Shown piece by piece: positions 53,200 through 63,843 of a stretch of DNA of 64,000 nucleotides. How positions within the stretch are numbered: position 1 is the first letter of the stretch; each line of letters starts with the position of its first letter. Origin of the DNA: Burkholderiales bacterium (lineage in GTDB: Bacteria; Pseudomonadota; Gammaproteobacteria; Burkholderiales; Burkholderiaceae_C). Under the pieces are notes generated by a model that had not been told where the DNA came from, did no database searches, and worked only from the letters and a program-made list of their open reading frames with translations. A program made the position numbers and the translations under genes. Location: positions 62,001-126,000 of the forward strand of contig JAIOOS010000011.1 of the NCBI GenBank assembly GCA_021414305.1, read 5' to 3'.

Positions 53200-56100
53200 A
53201 TGTGGTTCACCCGCGTCTCGATCGGCAATCCGGTGCTGGCGACGATGGTGATGCTCGCCTTCGTCGTCCTCGGCCTGTTCAGCTACCAGCGGCTCTCGGT
53301 CGACCAGTTCCCGAACATCGACTTCCCGACCGTCGTCATCGTCATGGACTATCCCGGCGCCTCGCCGGAGATCGTCGAATCGGAAGTGACGAAGAAGGTC
53401 GAGGAGGCGGTCAACACCGTCGCCGGCATCAACTCGCTCTACTCGCGCTCTTACGAGGGCACCTCGGTCGTGATCGTCGAGTTCAACCTCGACGTCGACG
53501 GCCGCAAGGCCGCCGACGACGTGCGCGAGAAGGTCTCGCTGATCCGGCCGCTGCTGCGCGACGAGGTCAAGGAGCCGCGGATCTCGCGCTTCGATCCGCA
53601 GAGCGTGCCGATCTTCAACGTCGCCGTGCTCTCGGAAGACGGCCAGCGCGGCGCCCAGGAGCTGACGACCTGGGCCACGCAGGTGCTGCAGAAGAAGCTC
53701 GAGAACGTGCGCGGCGTCGGCTCGGTGCAGGTGGTCGGCGGCCTGGCCCGGCAGATCAACATCTACCTCAAGCCGGCGGCGATGGAAGCGCTCGGCATCG
53801 GCACCGACCAGGTGGTGGCGGCGGTGCGCAGCGAGAACCAGGAGCTGCCGCTCGGCTCGATCCGCTCGAAGGAGCTGGAGCGGGTGGTGCAGATCAATGC
53901 GCGCCTGAAGCGGCCCGAGGACTTTCGCGACATCGTCGTCGCCCGGAAGAGCTTCGGCGGCGGCGCCGCCGGCGCGGCCACCACCGGCGTCGTTGCCGGC
54001 GGCTCGGGCTCGGTCGGCGCGCCGGTCAAGCTCTGGCAGGTGGCCGACATCGTCGACGGGCCGCAGGAAGTGCAGAGCCTGGCGCTCTACAACGGCCAGC
54101 GCACGGTGCTGCTGTCGGTGCAGAAGTCGCAGGGCGAGAACACGATCGAGGTCGTCGACGGCCTGTTCAAGGCGCTGGCCGACGCCAAGGCGGTGACGCC
54201 GGCGGGCGTGAAGGTCGAGGTCAACCGCGACAACTCGCGCTCGATCCGGGTCTCGGTCGCCAACGTCAAGCGAACGCTGTTCGAGGGCGCCGCGCTGACG
54301 ATCCTGATCGTCTTCCTGTTCCTCAATTCCTGGCGCTCGACCGTCATCACCGGGCTGACGCTGCCGATCGCGCTGATCGGCACGTTCCTGTTCATGTACA
54401 TCTTCGGCTTCACGATCAACACCATCACGATGATGGCGCTCTCGCTCTGCGTGGGCCTCCTGATCGACGATGCGATCGTGGTGCGGGAGAACATCGTCCG
54501 CCACGTGCAGATGGGCAAGAGCGCCTACGACGCGGCGCTCGCCGGCACCAACGAGATCGGCCTGGCGGTGCTGGCGACCACGCTCTCGATCGTCGCCGTG
54601 TTCCTGCCGATCGGCTTCATGGGCGGCATCGTCGGCAAGTTCTTCCACGAGTTCGGCCTGACGATCACCGCCGCGGTGCTGATCTCGATGTTCGTCAGCT
54701 TCACCCTCGACCCGATGCTCTCGAGCATCTGGCACGACCCGCAGGCCGAGCATCGCCACGGCATGGCGACGGAGCAGCCGAAGACGCTCTACGACCGGAC
54801 CATCGGCCGCGTCACCGGCCTGTTCGACCGGCTCACGCTCAGGCTCTCGGCCGCCTACCAGTCGATCCTGGCGTGGTCGCTGAAGCACCGGCTCGCCACG
54901 CTGGGCATCGCCCTGGCGACCTTCCTGGCGAGCTTCTTCGTCATTCCGATCCTCGGCGCCGAGTTCGTGCCCAAGGCGGATTTCTCCGAGACCCAGGTCA
55001 ACTACTACACGCCGGTCGGCTCCTCGCTCGAGGTGACCGAGATGCGCGCCCGCCAGGTCGACGCCGTGCTGCGCGAGATGCCCGAGGTGCGCTACACGGT
55101 GACCACGATCAACAGCGGCCAGGCCGCGGGCAAGATCTACGCCGCGACCTATGTGCGCCTGGTCGACCGCAAGGACCGCAAGCGCGGCCTCGCGGAGATG
55201 GCGGTGCCGCTGCGCGAGCAGCTGCAGCGGATCCCGGGGATCACGGTCACGAACATCGGCCAGACCGACCTCGGCGGCGGCAAGAGCCTGCAGTTCTCGA
55301 TCCAGGGCACCGACCTCGGCGAGCTCGAGCGGCTGTCGAAGACGATCACCGAGAAGCTGGCGAAGATTCCCGGCCTGGTCGACCTCGACACCACGCTCAA
55401 GCCCGACAAGCCGACGGTCGCGATCGAGGTCCGGCGCGACGCCGCGTCGGATGCCGGCCTCAACGTCAACATGCTCGCCAACACGCTGCGCACGCTCGTC
55501 GCCGGCACGACGGTCGGCAACTGGCGCGCGCCCGACGGCGAGAACTACGACGTCAACGTGCAGCTTGCGCCGGAGAGCCGCTACGCCATCGGCGACCTGC
55601 AGCGCATGCCGATCAACGTCGCCCCCGGCTCCGACGGCTCGCCGCGGGTGGTGCGGCTCTCGCAGGTGGCCGACGTGCTGCCCTCGACCGGCCCGAACCA
55701 GATCAACCGGCGCGACCTCAACCGCGAGATCAACGTCGACGCCAACGCCTTCGGCCGCAGCTCGGGCGACGTCTCGGCCGACATCAGGAAGGTGCTCGAC
55801 GAGATCAGCTGGCCACCCGGCTACCGCTACTCGTTCGGCGGCTCGACCAAGAACATGACCGAGTCGTTCAACTATGCGCTCGGCGCCCTCGGCCTGGCCG
55901 TCGTCTTCATCTACATGATCCTGGCGAGCCAGTTCCGCAGCTTCATCCAGCCGCTGGCGCTGATGAGCTCGCTGCCGCTGACGCTGATCGGCGTGGTGCT
56001 CGCCCTGCTGATGTTCCGCTCCACGCTCAACATGTTCTCGATCATCGGTATCGTCATGCTGATGGGGCTGGTGACGAAGAACGCGATCCTGCTGATCGAT

Positions 56101-56472
56101 TTCGCGATCCGGGCGCAGCGCGGAGAAGTGGGCGGCGAAGGCGGCGGGCGCGACCCGCGCGGCGAGGGCATGGACCGCGAATCGGCCCTGCTCTACGCCG
56201 CCGAGGTGCGCTTGCGCCCGATCCTGATGACGACGCTGGCGATGGTCTTCGGCATGGTGCCGCTCGCCTTCGCCCTCTCCGAAGGCTCGGAGCAGCGCGC
56301 GCCGATGGGCCAGGCGGTGATCGGCGGCGTGATCACCTCGTCTCTGCTCACCCTGGTGGTCGTTCCGGTCGTCTACTGCTACCTCGACGACTTCTCCCGC
56401 TGGGTGAAGCGCCGCGTCTTCGGTCGTCCCGCGCCCGTTCTTTCGACCCTGCCCGCCACGAGCCCGCCATGA
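53200..56472 (+). CDS. RND-family multidrug efflux transporter
   Basis: 1090 aa with the AcrB/MexB-like layout: a first helix after [13 protein letters not shown], a large porter domain, the helix-4 proton-relay motif [17 protein letters not shown], a second porter domain and the final six helices. It matches the HAE1 type. A Gly-rich cytoplasmic loop ([14 protein letters not shown]) is present before the last helices. Confidence 0.95.
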   Translation: MWFTRVSIGNPVLATMVMLAFVVLGLFSYQRLSVDQFPNIDFPTVVIVMDYPGASPEIVESEVTKKVEEAVNTVAGINSLYSRSYEGTSVVIVEFNLDVDGRKAADDVREKVSLIRPLLRDEVKEPRISRFDPQSVPIFNVAVLSEDGQRGAQELTTWATQVLQKKLENVRGVGSVQVVGGLARQINIYLKPAAMEALGIGTDQVVAAVRSENQELPLGSIRSKELERVVQINARLKRPEDFRDIVVARKSFGGGAAGAATTGVVAGGSGSVGAPVKLWQVADIVDGPQEVQSLALYNGQRTVLLSVQKSQGENTIEVVDGLFKALADAKAVTPAGVKVEVNRDNSRSIRVSVANVKRTLFEGAALTILIVFLFLNSWRSTVITGLTLPIALIGTFLFMYIFGFTINTITMMALSLCVGLLIDDAIVVRENIVRHVQMGKSAYDAALAGTNEIGLAVLATTLSIVAVFLPIGFMGGIVGKFFHEFGLTITAAVLISMFVSFTLDPMLSSIWHDPQAEHRHGMATEQPKTLYDRTIGRVTGLFDRLTLRLSAAYQSILAWSLKHRLATLGIALATFLASFFVIPILGAEFVPKADFSETQVNYYTPVGSSLEVTEMRARQVDAVLREMPEVRYTVTTINSGQAAGKIYAATYVRLVDRKDRKRGLAEMAVPLREQLQRIPGITVTNIGQTDLGGGKSLQFSIQGTDLGELERLSKTITEKLAKIPGLVDLDTTLKPDKPTVAIEVRRDAASDAGLNVNMLANTLRTLVAGTTVGNWRAPDGENYDVNVQLAPESRYAIGDLQRMPINVAPGSDGSPRVVRLSQVADVLPSTGPNQINRRDLNREINVDANAFGRSSGDVSADIRKVLDEISWPPGYRYSFGGSTKNMTESFNYALGALGLAVVFIYMILASQFRSFIQPLALMSSLPLTLIGVVLALLMFRSTLNMFSIIGIVMLMGLVTKNAILLIDFAIRAQRGEVGGEGGGRDPRGEGMDRESALLYAAEVRLRPILMTTLAMVFGMVPLAFALSEGSEQRAPMGQAVIGGVITSSLLTLVVVPVVYCYLDDFSRWVKRRVFGRPAPVLSTLPATSPP

Positions 56473-57143
56473 ACATCGAACAAGCCCGCTTCAACATGAT
56501 CGAGCAGCAGATCCGCACCTGGGAGGTGCTGGACGACACCGTCCTGTCGCTGCTCTCGGTGGTCAAGCGCGAGGACTTCGTGCCGGCGGCGTACCGCTCG
56601 ATGGCCTTCGTCGACACCGAGGTGCCGCTGCCGCACGGCCAGTCGATGTTCCCGCCGCGGGTCGAGGCGCGGCTGCTGCAGGAGCTGGCGGTGCAGCGGC
56701 ACGAGCGCGTGCTCGAGGTCGGCGCCGGCTCGGGCTACATGGCGGCGCTGCTCGCGCACAAGGCACAGCACGTGACCACGCTCGAGATCGATCCCGAGCT
56801 CGCCGCCTTCGCCAGCGACAACCTGAAGCGCGCCTGGGTCGTGAACGCGACCGTGCTCAACGCCGACGCGTCGCAGGCGCCGCCGGTCGACGGGCCGTTC
56901 GACGTGATCGTGCTCTCGGGCTCGGTCGCCGAGGTGCCGCGCGCCCTGCTCGGCCAGCTCAAGCCGGGCGGAAGGCTGGTCGCGATCGTCGGCCAGCTGC
57001 CGGTGATGCGGGCCGAGCTGATCACGCGGGCGCCGGCGGCGACCGGCGCGCCGGCGGCCGCCGCCTACTCCACCGTCGTCCTGTTCGACGCCGTCGCGCC
57101 GCGCCTGATCGGCTTCGGCGAGCCGAGCAAGTTCACGTTCTAG
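56469..57143 (+). CDS. Protein-L-isoaspartate methyltransferase-like protein
   Basis: 224 aa; the ATG overlaps the transporter stop. SAM motif RVLEVGAGSGYMAALLA is present with LEIDPELA and FDVIVLSGSV. The usual catalytic GQTIS of PIMT is GQSMF here, so repair activity is uncertain. Members of this group often stand before tolC and waaA in betaproteobacteria. Confidence 0.85.
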   Translation: MNIEQARFNMIEQQIRTWEVLDDTVLSLLSVVKREDFVPAAYRSMAFVDTEVPLPHGQSMFPPRVEARLLQELAVQRHERVLEVGAGSGYMAALLAHKAQHVTTLEIDPELAAFASDNLKRAWVVNATVLNADASQAPPVDGPFDVIVLSGSVAEVPRALLGQLKPGGRLVAIVGQLPVMRAELITRAPAATGAPAAAAYSTVVLFDAVAPRLIGFGEPSKFTF

Positions 57144-57361
57144 CGTGCCGCAGGCCGCGATGCAGCCGCCCTTCGCCCTGCGGCCGACACCGACCCGGGC
57201 GCAGTCTGTCGCCTCGCAGCGTCGGCGCGGCGCCCGCAACGCGCAGGTCGTCGCATTTCGCGGGCGCTTTGCCCCCGAGTCGGCCTATAACCTCGCGGGC
57301 GACGCCGGGCGGGCTCCGGCCGCCGCGCTTCGCCGCTGAAAGAACCATCCAGGGAACCCCC

Positions 57362-58681
57362 ATGCCGACCCCGCGCCTTCGATCCCCGGCTCTCGCCGCC
57401 GCCCTTGCTCTCGCGCTCGTGGCGTTCCTGCCGGCGCCCGCCGCCGCGCAGTCGCTGATCCAGCTCTACGACGCCGCGCATGCCTACGACGCCACCTATC
57501 TCGCGGCGCGCTCGCAGTACGAGTCGGCGCCGTTCCGGGTCGACCAGACCCGCGCGCTGCTGCGGCCGAACCTCGCCCTCGGCGCCAACGCCGGGCGGGT
57601 CGAGGCCTTCCTCGACAACAGCCCGAATCCGACCAACAGCTCCTACGGCGTCACGGTGACGGGCCGGCAGCCGATCTTCAACAGGCAGAGCAGCACGACG
57701 ATCGCCCAGTCGGAGCGCTCGCTGGTCTCGTCGCTGGCCGATCTCGACGCCGCCGAGCAGGACCTGATGCTGCGCGTCAGCCAGGCCTACTTCGACGTCC
57801 TCGGCGCCCAGGACACGCTGACGACCACGCGCGCCAGCAAGGCCGCGATCTCCGAGCAGCTCGCCTCGGCCAAGCGCAACTTCGAGGTCGGCACCGCCAC
57901 CATCACCGACACGCGCGAGGCGCAGGCGCGCTTCGACCTGGCGACGGCGCAGGAGATCGCCGCCGAGAACGACCTGGTCACCAAGCGGATCGCGCTCGAC
58001 CAGCTCGTCGGCCAGACCAACGTGGTCCCGCGGCAGCTCGCCGTGCCGGTGGTGCTGCCGGTACCGACGGCGAGCGTCGACGCCTATGTCTCGCGCGCGG
58101 CAGAGGAGCATCCTGCGGTGCGACGCGCGCTCGTCGCCTTCGAGGTGGCGCAGCTCGAGACCGAGAAGGCGCGTGCGCAGCGCCTGCCGACAGTCGACGC
58201 GGTGGCATCGGTGGGCAACGGCCGCGGCCTCTACCAGCCGGGCGCTTTCGGCCAGAACACCAGCATCGGCCTGCAGCTCAACATGCCGCTCTACAGCGGC
58301 GGTGCGATCCAGAACCGGATCAAGGAAACGCTGGCGCTCGAGGAGCGCGCCCGCAACGACCTCGACGCGGCCCGCCGCGGCGTCACCCAGACGACCCGCC
58401 AGGCCTACTACACGCTGCTCTCGGGCGCGGCCCAGGTGAAGGCGCTGGAGGCGGCGGAAGCGTCGAGCCAGCTCGCCCTGGAGGCGACGCAGGTGGGCTA
58501 CCGCGTCGGCATCCGCGTCAACGTCGACGTCCTCAATGCGCAGAGCCAGCTCTATCAGACCCGGCGCGACCTGGCGCGGGCGCGCTACGACGTGCTGCTG
58601 GCCACGCTGAGGTTGCGGCAGGCGTCGGGCCAGCTGACCCCGAGCGACGTCCTCGCGATCGACCGGTTGCTCGCGCCTTAG
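57362..58681 (+). CDS. tolC: TolC-family outer-membrane efflux protein
   Basis: 439 aa. A Sec signal peptide ends APAAAQS. Two OEP repeats follow, with TolC hallmarks (SLIQLYDAAHAYDATYLAAR at the mature start, RVSQAYFDVLGAQDTL, TRQAYYTLLSG and VGYRVGIRVNVDVLNAQSQL). It forms the outer-membrane channel for the RND pump upstream. Confidence 0.93.
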   Translation: MPTPRLRSPALAAALALALVAFLPAPAAAQSLIQLYDAAHAYDATYLAARSQYESAPFRVDQTRALLRPNLALGANAGRVEAFLDNSPNPTNSSYGVTVTGRQPIFNRQSSTTIAQSERSLVSSLADLDAAEQDLMLRVSQAYFDVLGAQDTLTTTRASKAAISEQLASAKRNFEVGTATITDTREAQARFDLATAQEIAAENDLVTKRIALDQLVGQTNVVPRQLAVPVVLPVPTASVDAYVSRAAEEHPAVRRALVAFEVAQLETEKARAQRLPTVDAVASVGNGRGLYQPGAFGQNTSIGLQLNMPLYSGGAIQNRIKETLALEERARNDLDAARRGVTQTTRQAYYTLLSGAAQVKALEAAEASSQLALEATQVGYRVGIRVNVDVLNAQSQLYQTRRDLARARYDVLLATLRLRQASGQLTPSDVLAIDRLLAP

Positions 58682-58728
58682 GCGCCAGCAACCGGTCCCG
58701 GACAGGGCTGCTCCCTCCCCGCTTCGCT

Positions 58729-58769
58729 CCCCTCCCTCCGAGAGGGAGGGGCGGGCTCCGGCGGAGCCC
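58729..58769. terminator. Tandem hairpins after tolC
   Basis: A 10-bp stem, CCCCTCCCTC (58729-58738) with GAGGGAGGGG (58742-58751), is followed directly by a 7-bp stem, GGGCTCC (58753-58759) with GGAGCCC (58763-58769). A pyrimidine-rich CTTCGCTTCTT follows. Together they look like a terminator region. Confidence 0.6.
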
Positions 58770-58857
58770 CTTCGCTTCTTCGCACACTTCTTGACGAAGC
58801 GAACACCTGCGCTTGACGATGCGGTTCGACAATGGCGGCTCGCTTCGAGGAGTCGCC

Positions 58858-60264
58858 ATGGCCGTGTCACCTCCGCTGCAGGCGGCGATCGCCGCGCATC
58901 GCTTCGGACTGGGCGAGCCGGACCTCTCGGTCGTCGGCGCCGACGCCGAAGGCTGGCTGGCGGCGCAGATCGGCCCGGCCGACCCGGCGCGCGGCGCCGG
59001 CCTGCTCGACACGCCGGCGGCGCTGCGGCTGGTCGCCGCGGAGCGCGAGAAGCGCGCGCTGGCGAGAAATCCTCCGCCGGGCATGACCGCCGAGCAGGTG
59101 CTCGCCGGCCACTACCGAGACACCCTGATCGCCGACGCGCGCTCGCGCCTCGCCACCGCGGCGGCGACGCAGCGACCGTTCGCCGAGCGGCTGCAGTGGT
59201 TCTGGACCAATCACTTCACCGTCTCGGTCCTCAAGGGCTCGACCCGCGGCCTGGTCGGCGCCTTCGAGCGCGAAGCGATCCGGCCGAACATCGCCGGCCG
59301 TTTCGAGACCCTTCTGGTCGCCGCCACCACCCACCCGGCGATGCTGCGCTACCTCGACAACTGGCTCTCGGCCGGCCCGCACTCGCGGGTCGTCGCCATC
59401 GAGGCGCGGCGCGCCGCACGGCTGGCCGAGGGCGCACGCGTCTCCGGCATCAACGAGAACCTGGCGCGCGAGGTGCTGGAGCTGCACACGCTCGGCGCCG
59501 AGGGCGCGCGCAACGGCGCCTACGCCCAGGCCGACGTGACCGCCTTCGCCGCGGTGCTGACCGGCTGGCGAGTCGGCCGCGACCCGGCCGCCGACGGCAG
59601 CCGGTTCGACGCCAACTGGCACGAGCCGGGCCCGAAGACCGTGCTCGGCAAGAGCTATGCCGAAGGTCCCGACGCCTTGCGCGAGCTGCTGCACGACCTC
59701 GCCGCGCACCCGGCGACGGCACGCTTCGTCGCCACCAAGCTGGCGCGCCATTTCATCGCCGACGAGCCGCCGCCGGCGCTGGTCGACCGGCTGGCTGCGG
59801 TCTACCTGAAGACCGACGGCCAGCTCGCCGAGCTCTACCGCGAGCTGATCCACCATGAGTCGGCGTGGAGCACGGCGCCGGCGAAGCTGAAGACACCCGA
59901 GGAGTTCGTCGTCTCGACCGCGCGCCTGCTCGGCGCCGGCGAGCGCATGTTCGAGCGGCCCGAGGTCGTCAACGCCGGCGCCGCCGTGCTCTCCCTCGGC
60001 CAGCGGGTGATGGCGGCGCCCTCGCCGGCGGGCTGGAGCGATCGCGGCGAAGACTGGCTGGGGCCCGACGCGGTCTGGAAGCGGGTCGAATGGGCGACCC
60101 GCATCGCCGACCGCGCCGGCCGCAGCGTCGACGCCCGTCGCCTCGCCGCCCAGAGCCTCGGCCCGCGGCTCGGCGCCGAGACCGCGCGGCAGATCGAACG
60201 CGCCGCCGACGGCTCGCAGGCGCTCGCCCTGCTGCTGCTCGCGCCCGAATTCCAGCGTCGCTGA
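58858..60264 (+). CDS. DUF1800 family protein
   Basis: 468 aa from ATG 58858 with GAGGAG upstream. Family motifs are HRFGLGEPDL near the start, LQWFWTNHFTV, NENLAREVLELHTLG and TKLARHFIADEPP. DUF1800 proteins are paired with DUF1501 proteins in many bacteria. A role in export or surface structures has been suggested without direct proof. Confidence 0.9.
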   Translation: MAVSPPLQAAIAAHRFGLGEPDLSVVGADAEGWLAAQIGPADPARGAGLLDTPAALRLVAAEREKRALARNPPPGMTAEQVLAGHYRDTLIADARSRLATAAATQRPFAERLQWFWTNHFTVSVLKGSTRGLVGAFEREAIRPNIAGRFETLLVAATTHPAMLRYLDNWLSAGPHSRVVAIEARRAARLAEGARVSGINENLAREVLELHTLGAEGARNGAYAQADVTAFAAVLTGWRVGRDPAADGSRFDANWHEPGPKTVLGKSYAEGPDALRELLHDLAAHPATARFVATKLARHFIADEPPPALVDRLAAVYLKTDGQLAELYRELIHHESAWSTAPAKLKTPEEFVVSTARLLGAGERMFERPEVVNAGAAVLSLGQRVMAAPSPAGWSDRGEDWLGPDAVWKRVEWATRIADRAGRSVDARRLAAQSLGPRLGAETARQIERAADGSQALALLLLAPEFQRR

Positions 60265-60282
60265 GCGGCCCGGAGAAACGCC

Positions 60283-61521
60283 ATGAACCCGAACGATCGC
60301 TCGCCCGCCAACCCTTCCCTGCGAAGCCCCGGTCGCCGGCGCCTCTTCACCGCCGCCGCCGCGGTGACCGGCAGCCTCGCCGCCTGGCCGACGCTCACCC
60401 TCGCCGGCGCCGCCGGGCCGGGCGCCAACCGCCTGGTGCTGGTGATCCTGCGCGGCGGCCTCGACGGGCTCGGCGCCGCGCCGGCGCTCGGCGACCCCGA
60501 CTTCGCCGCGGCGCGCGGCCCGCTCGGCCAGTTCGCGGCGCCGCCCCTGCGCGTCGACGCGACCGTCTCGCTGCATCCCAACCTGGTCGAGCTGCACGCC
60601 ATGGTCGGCCGTGGCGAAGCGACGATCGTCCACGCGGTCGGCCTGCCCTACCGCGACCGCTCGCATTTCGACGCGCAGCAGGTGCTGGAGAGCGGCGGCA
60701 CCCGCCCCTACGAGCTCTCCACGGGCTGGCTCGGTCGGGCGCTCGCCGCCGGCGGCAGCAAGGGGCTGGCCCTGAACACCACCGTGCCGCTGGTGCTGCG
60801 CGGCCGGGCCGACGTCGACACCTGGGCGCCTTCGGTGCTGCCCGACCCCTCGGCCGACCTGGTGGCGCGGCTCGAGCGCATGTACGCCGGCGATCCGGCC
60901 CTGGCGACCGCGCTCGAGCGGGCGCGCCAGCTCCGCGCCGACACGCCCTCGACGATGCAGGAGGCCGCGCCCGTGGCGATGGCGGCGAACGGGCCGCGGC
61001 CGGGCGCCTTCGTCGTGCTGGCCCGGCGCGCCGCCGAGTTCCTCGCCGCGGCGAACGGGCCGCAGGCGGCGGTGCTCGAGATCGGCGGCTGGGACACGCA
61101 TGCCAACCAGGCCAATCCGAACGGGCCGCTCGCCAACGGCCTGCGCCAGCTCGATCTCGGCCTGGCCGAGCTGCGCAGCGGCCTCGCCGCGGGCGACGCC
61201 TGGAGCCGGACGGCGGTCGTCGTCGTCAGCGAGTTCGGCCGCGAGGTCGCGGTCAACGGCACGCTCGGCACCGACCACGGCACCGGCGGGGTCGCCTTCG
61301 TCCTCGGCGGCGCGATCAACGGCGGCCGCACCGTCGCCAATTGGCCCGGCCTGGCGAAGGGCCAGCGCTACGAAGGCCGCGACCTGCGCATCACCACCGA
61401 CGTGCGCGCGGTGCTCAAGGGCGTGCTCGCCGACCACCTGAAGATCGCCACCCGCACCCTCGACGCCGAGGTCTTTCCCGACAGCGCCAAGGTCAGGCCG
61501 CTCTCGCTGCTGCGCGGCTGA
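60283..61521 (+). CDS. DUF1501 family protein
   Basis: 412 aa with a Tat-like leader (GRRRLFTAAAAVTGSLAAWP). The alkaline-phosphatase-like fold of DUF1501 is suggested by ILRGGLDGLGAAPALGD, EIGGWDTHANQ and TDHGTGGVAFVLGGAI. It begins 18 nt after the DUF1800 gene and is probably co-transcribed. Confidence 0.9.
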   Translation: MNPNDRSPANPSLRSPGRRRLFTAAAAVTGSLAAWPTLTLAGAAGPGANRLVLVILRGGLDGLGAAPALGDPDFAAARGPLGQFAAPPLRVDATVSLHPNLVELHAMVGRGEATIVHAVGLPYRDRSHFDAQQVLESGGTRPYELSTGWLGRALAAGGSKGLALNTTVPLVLRGRADVDTWAPSVLPDPSADLVARLERMYAGDPALATALERARQLRADTPSTMQEAAPVAMAANGPRPGAFVVLARRAAEFLAAANGPQAAVLEIGGWDTHANQANPNGPLANGLRQLDLGLAELRSGLAAGDAWSRTAVVVVSEFGREVAVNGTLGTDHGTGGVAFVLGGAINGGRTVANWPGLAKGQRYEGRDLRITTDVRAVLKGVLADHLKIATRTLDAEVFPDSAKVRPLSLLRG

Positions 61522-61526
61522 GCCGG

Positions 61527-62813
61527 TCAGGCGCCGGGCAGCCGGCGCACGATCCCTTCGGCCGTGTGCGCGGCCGCGCCGCGGTGCGCCGCCGCGAACG
61601 CCAGGCCCGCTTCGGAGCGACGGCGTCGCTCCCCGCCCTGGCCGACGGCGAGCGCGCGGGCGACCCCTTCTTCCATCGACGCGACCCGGACCGCGGCGCC
61701 GGCGGCGAGCGCGAGCTCGGCGGCGTCGGCGAAGTTGAAGGTGTGCGGCCCCATCACGATCGGGCAACCGCAGGCCGCCGCCTCGATCAGGTTCTGGCCG
61801 CCGAGCGGCGCGAAGCTGCCGCCGAGCAGGGCGACATCGGCCAGCGCATACCAGGCGGGCATCTCCTGCATCGAGTCGCCGAGCCAGGCGTCGAGCGAGG
61901 CCGCGCCTGGGGGCGGCGCGTCGCTCCAGGCGCTGCGCCGCGACAGGCTGAAGCCGGCCTCGGCGATCAGGCCGGAGACCGCGTCGAAGCGCTGCGGATG
62001 GCGGGGCACGACGACGAGCAAGGGTCTCGGCGCCGCCAGCGCGCGCCAGGCGGCGAGCAGGCTCGCTTCCTCGCCTTCGCGCGTGACCGCGGCGAGCACG
62101 ACCGGGCGTGGGCCTGTGGTCACCTTCCAGCGCCGGCCGAGCTCGATCAGCCGCGCCTCCGGCGCGAGGTCGAACTTCAGGTTGCCGGCGACGGTCACCT
62201 CGCCCGCGCCGGCCTCGCGCAGGCGCAGCGCGTCGGCCTCGGTCTGCGCGAACACGGCGGTCAGGCTGGCGAACGCCGGGCGCAGCAGCGCATCGACCCG
62301 CCGGCCGCGGCGCCGGCTGCGCTCGCTCAGGCGGGCGTTGGCCAGCATCACCGGCACGCCACGCGCTCTCGCCTCGGCGAGCAGGTTGGGCCAGATCTCG
62401 GTCTCCATCAGCACCCCGGCCGCGGGCGCGAAGTGATCGAGGAAGCGGCGCACCGCGCCCGGCGTGTCCCACGGTAGCCAGGCCTGCAGGTCGCCGGCTC
62501 GAAGCAGGCCCTGGCCGGCGGCGCGGCCGGTGGCGGTGCCATGCGTCAGCAGCAGGCGCAGCTCGGGCCGGGTCTGGCGCAGCGCGGCGATCAGCGGCGC
62601 CGCCGCGCGCGTCTCGCCGAGCGAGACCGCGTGGATCCAGAGCGCGCCCGCCGTGGCGGCGTCGCGGTAGCGGCCGATGCGCTCGCCGATGGCGGTCGAA
62701 TAGAGCGGCTCGCTCCGGCCGCGCCAGCGCACGCGCAGCAGGTAGAGCGGCAGGCCGATGCGCAGCAGCATCGAGTACGCCGCACGGGCGGCGCGCCGGC
62801 CGAACGCGCTCAT
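61527..62813 (-). CDS. waaA: 3-deoxy-D-manno-octulosonic acid transferase
   Basis: 428 aa. The N-terminal membrane anchor carries YLLRVRWRGR. The glycosyltransferase domains follow with HAVSLGETRAAAPLI, METEIWPNLL, GSFAPLGGQNLIEAAACGCP and GPHTFNF. It attaches Kdo to lipid A. Its start overlaps the waaC stop (ATGA). Confidence 0.95.
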   Translation of the reverse strand: MSAFGRRAARAAYSMLLRIGLPLYLLRVRWRGRSEPLYSTAIGERIGRYRDAATAGALWIHAVSLGETRAAAPLIAALRQTRPELRLLLTHGTATGRAAGQGLLRAGDLQAWLPWDTPGAVRRFLDHFAPAAGVLMETEIWPNLLAEARARGVPVMLANARLSERSRRRGRRVDALLRPAFASLTAVFAQTEADALRLREAGAGEVTVAGNLKFDLAPEARLIELGRRWKVTTGPRPVVLAAVTREGEEASLLAAWRALAAPRPLLVVVPRHPQRFDAVSGLIAEAGFSLSRRSAWSDAPPPGAASLDAWLGDSMQEMPAWYALADVALLGGSFAPLGGQNLIEAAACGCPIVMGPHTFNFADAAELALAAGAAVRVASMEEGVARALAVGQGGERRRRSEAGLAFAAAHRGAAAHTAEGIVRRLPGA

Positions 62814-63811
62814 CGCTCGCCCTGCCCGCCGTCGCGGCGGGGCGCCGCTCCTTGCACCTGCTGCCACGCGGCCCACACCGCGTCGACGTCCGGCGTCGGC
62901 TGCGCCTCGATCGAGACCTGGTGGCGGTGCCCGTGGCGCACCTGCGGGCCGGTGCGCCAGGCGGTCGGGTGGTTGTAGATCTGCACGTGCGGCAGGTCGA
63001 GGGCGACGGCGATGTGGCTCGGCCCGCTGTCGACGCCGATCGCGCCGCCGGTCGCGGCCATGCGGTCGATCAGCGCGCCGAGATCCATCGCCGGCCAGAC
63101 CTCGCAGGCGTCGCCGAGCGCCGCGGCGATGCGCAAGGCGCGCGCGTGCTCCTCGGCGTCGGCGCGCGGCAAGGCGATCGTGCCGCCGGCGGCGACCAGC
63201 CGGCGGCCGAGCTCGATCCAGCTCGCCTCGGGCCAGAGCTTGTCGGCGCGCGAGGTGCCGTGGATGAAGACGATCCGGCTCCGCTCGGGCGTCGCCGCTT
63301 TCGCCGCGGCGAGGCCGAACAGCGGCGCGCCGCTGACCGTGGTGCCGATCGCGCGCGCGACCAGCTCGCGCGAGCGGTCGAGGGCGTGGCTGTGCGGCTC
63401 GACCCGGATCGCATGCGTCACCAGCCAGCGCGCGGGCCACTCGTGGCTCGCGCCCTCGGTGCGGTTGGCGAGGCCGTAGCCCGGTCCGCGCGCGAGCACG
63501 CTGACCAGCGCCGACTTGGTGAGGCCCTGCAGGTCGATCACCGCGTCGTAGCGTTCCTGCCGGAGGCGGCGCACGAACGCCCCCATCTCGCCGCGCGTGG
63601 CCGCGCCGAGCCAGCCGCTCTTGCTCCAGCGCCGCAGCGGCAGCTCGATCACCCCGGCGAGCCCGGCGACGCGGCCGAGCAGCGAGGCGAAGCCCGGCTC
63701 GACCACCCAGTCGATCGTCGCCCCGGGATGCGCCGCATGGATGTCGGCGACCACGGGCAGCGCGTGCACGACGTCGCCGAGCGAGGAGAGCTTGACGATC
63801 AGGATGCGCAC
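62810..63811 (-). CDS. waaC: LPS heptosyltransferase I
   Basis: 333 aa. The GT9 family opening is MRILIVKLSSLGDVVHALPV. The motifs AVIDLQGLTKSAL, IVFIHGTSRADKLWPEASWI and GAIGVDSGPSHIAVALDLP of WaaC are present. It adds the first heptose to Kdo2-lipid A and is translated with waaA. Confidence 0.95.
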   Translation of the reverse strand: MRILIVKLSSLGDVVHALPVVADIHAAHPGATIDWVVEPGFASLLGRVAGLAGVIELPLRRWSKSGWLGAATRGEMGAFVRRLRQERYDAVIDLQGLTKSALVSVLARGPGYGLANRTEGASHEWPARWLVTHAIRVEPHSHALDRSRELVARAIGTTVSGAPLFGLAAAKAATPERSRIVFIHGTSRADKLWPEASWIELGRRLVAAGGTIALPRADAEEHARALRIAAALGDACEVWPAMDLGALIDRMAATGGAIGVDSGPSHIAVALDLPHVQIYNHPTAWRTGPQVRHGHRHQVSIEAQPTPDVDAVWAAWQQVQGAAPRRDGGQGER

Positions 63812-63843
63812 GGCCGTCGCGTCGCCGTGCCTGGCACGCCGGC

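Noticed and set aside
53202..57143. 1313-aa open frame on + strand
   Set aside because: It runs in another frame of the RND transporter with low-complexity Arg/Gly/Ala protein; only the end, from 56469, is a gene.
58867..62472. 1201-aa open frame on - strand
   Set aside because: Antisense to the DUF1800/DUF1501 genes and out of frame in waaA; the product is Arg/Gly/Ala-rich without motifs.
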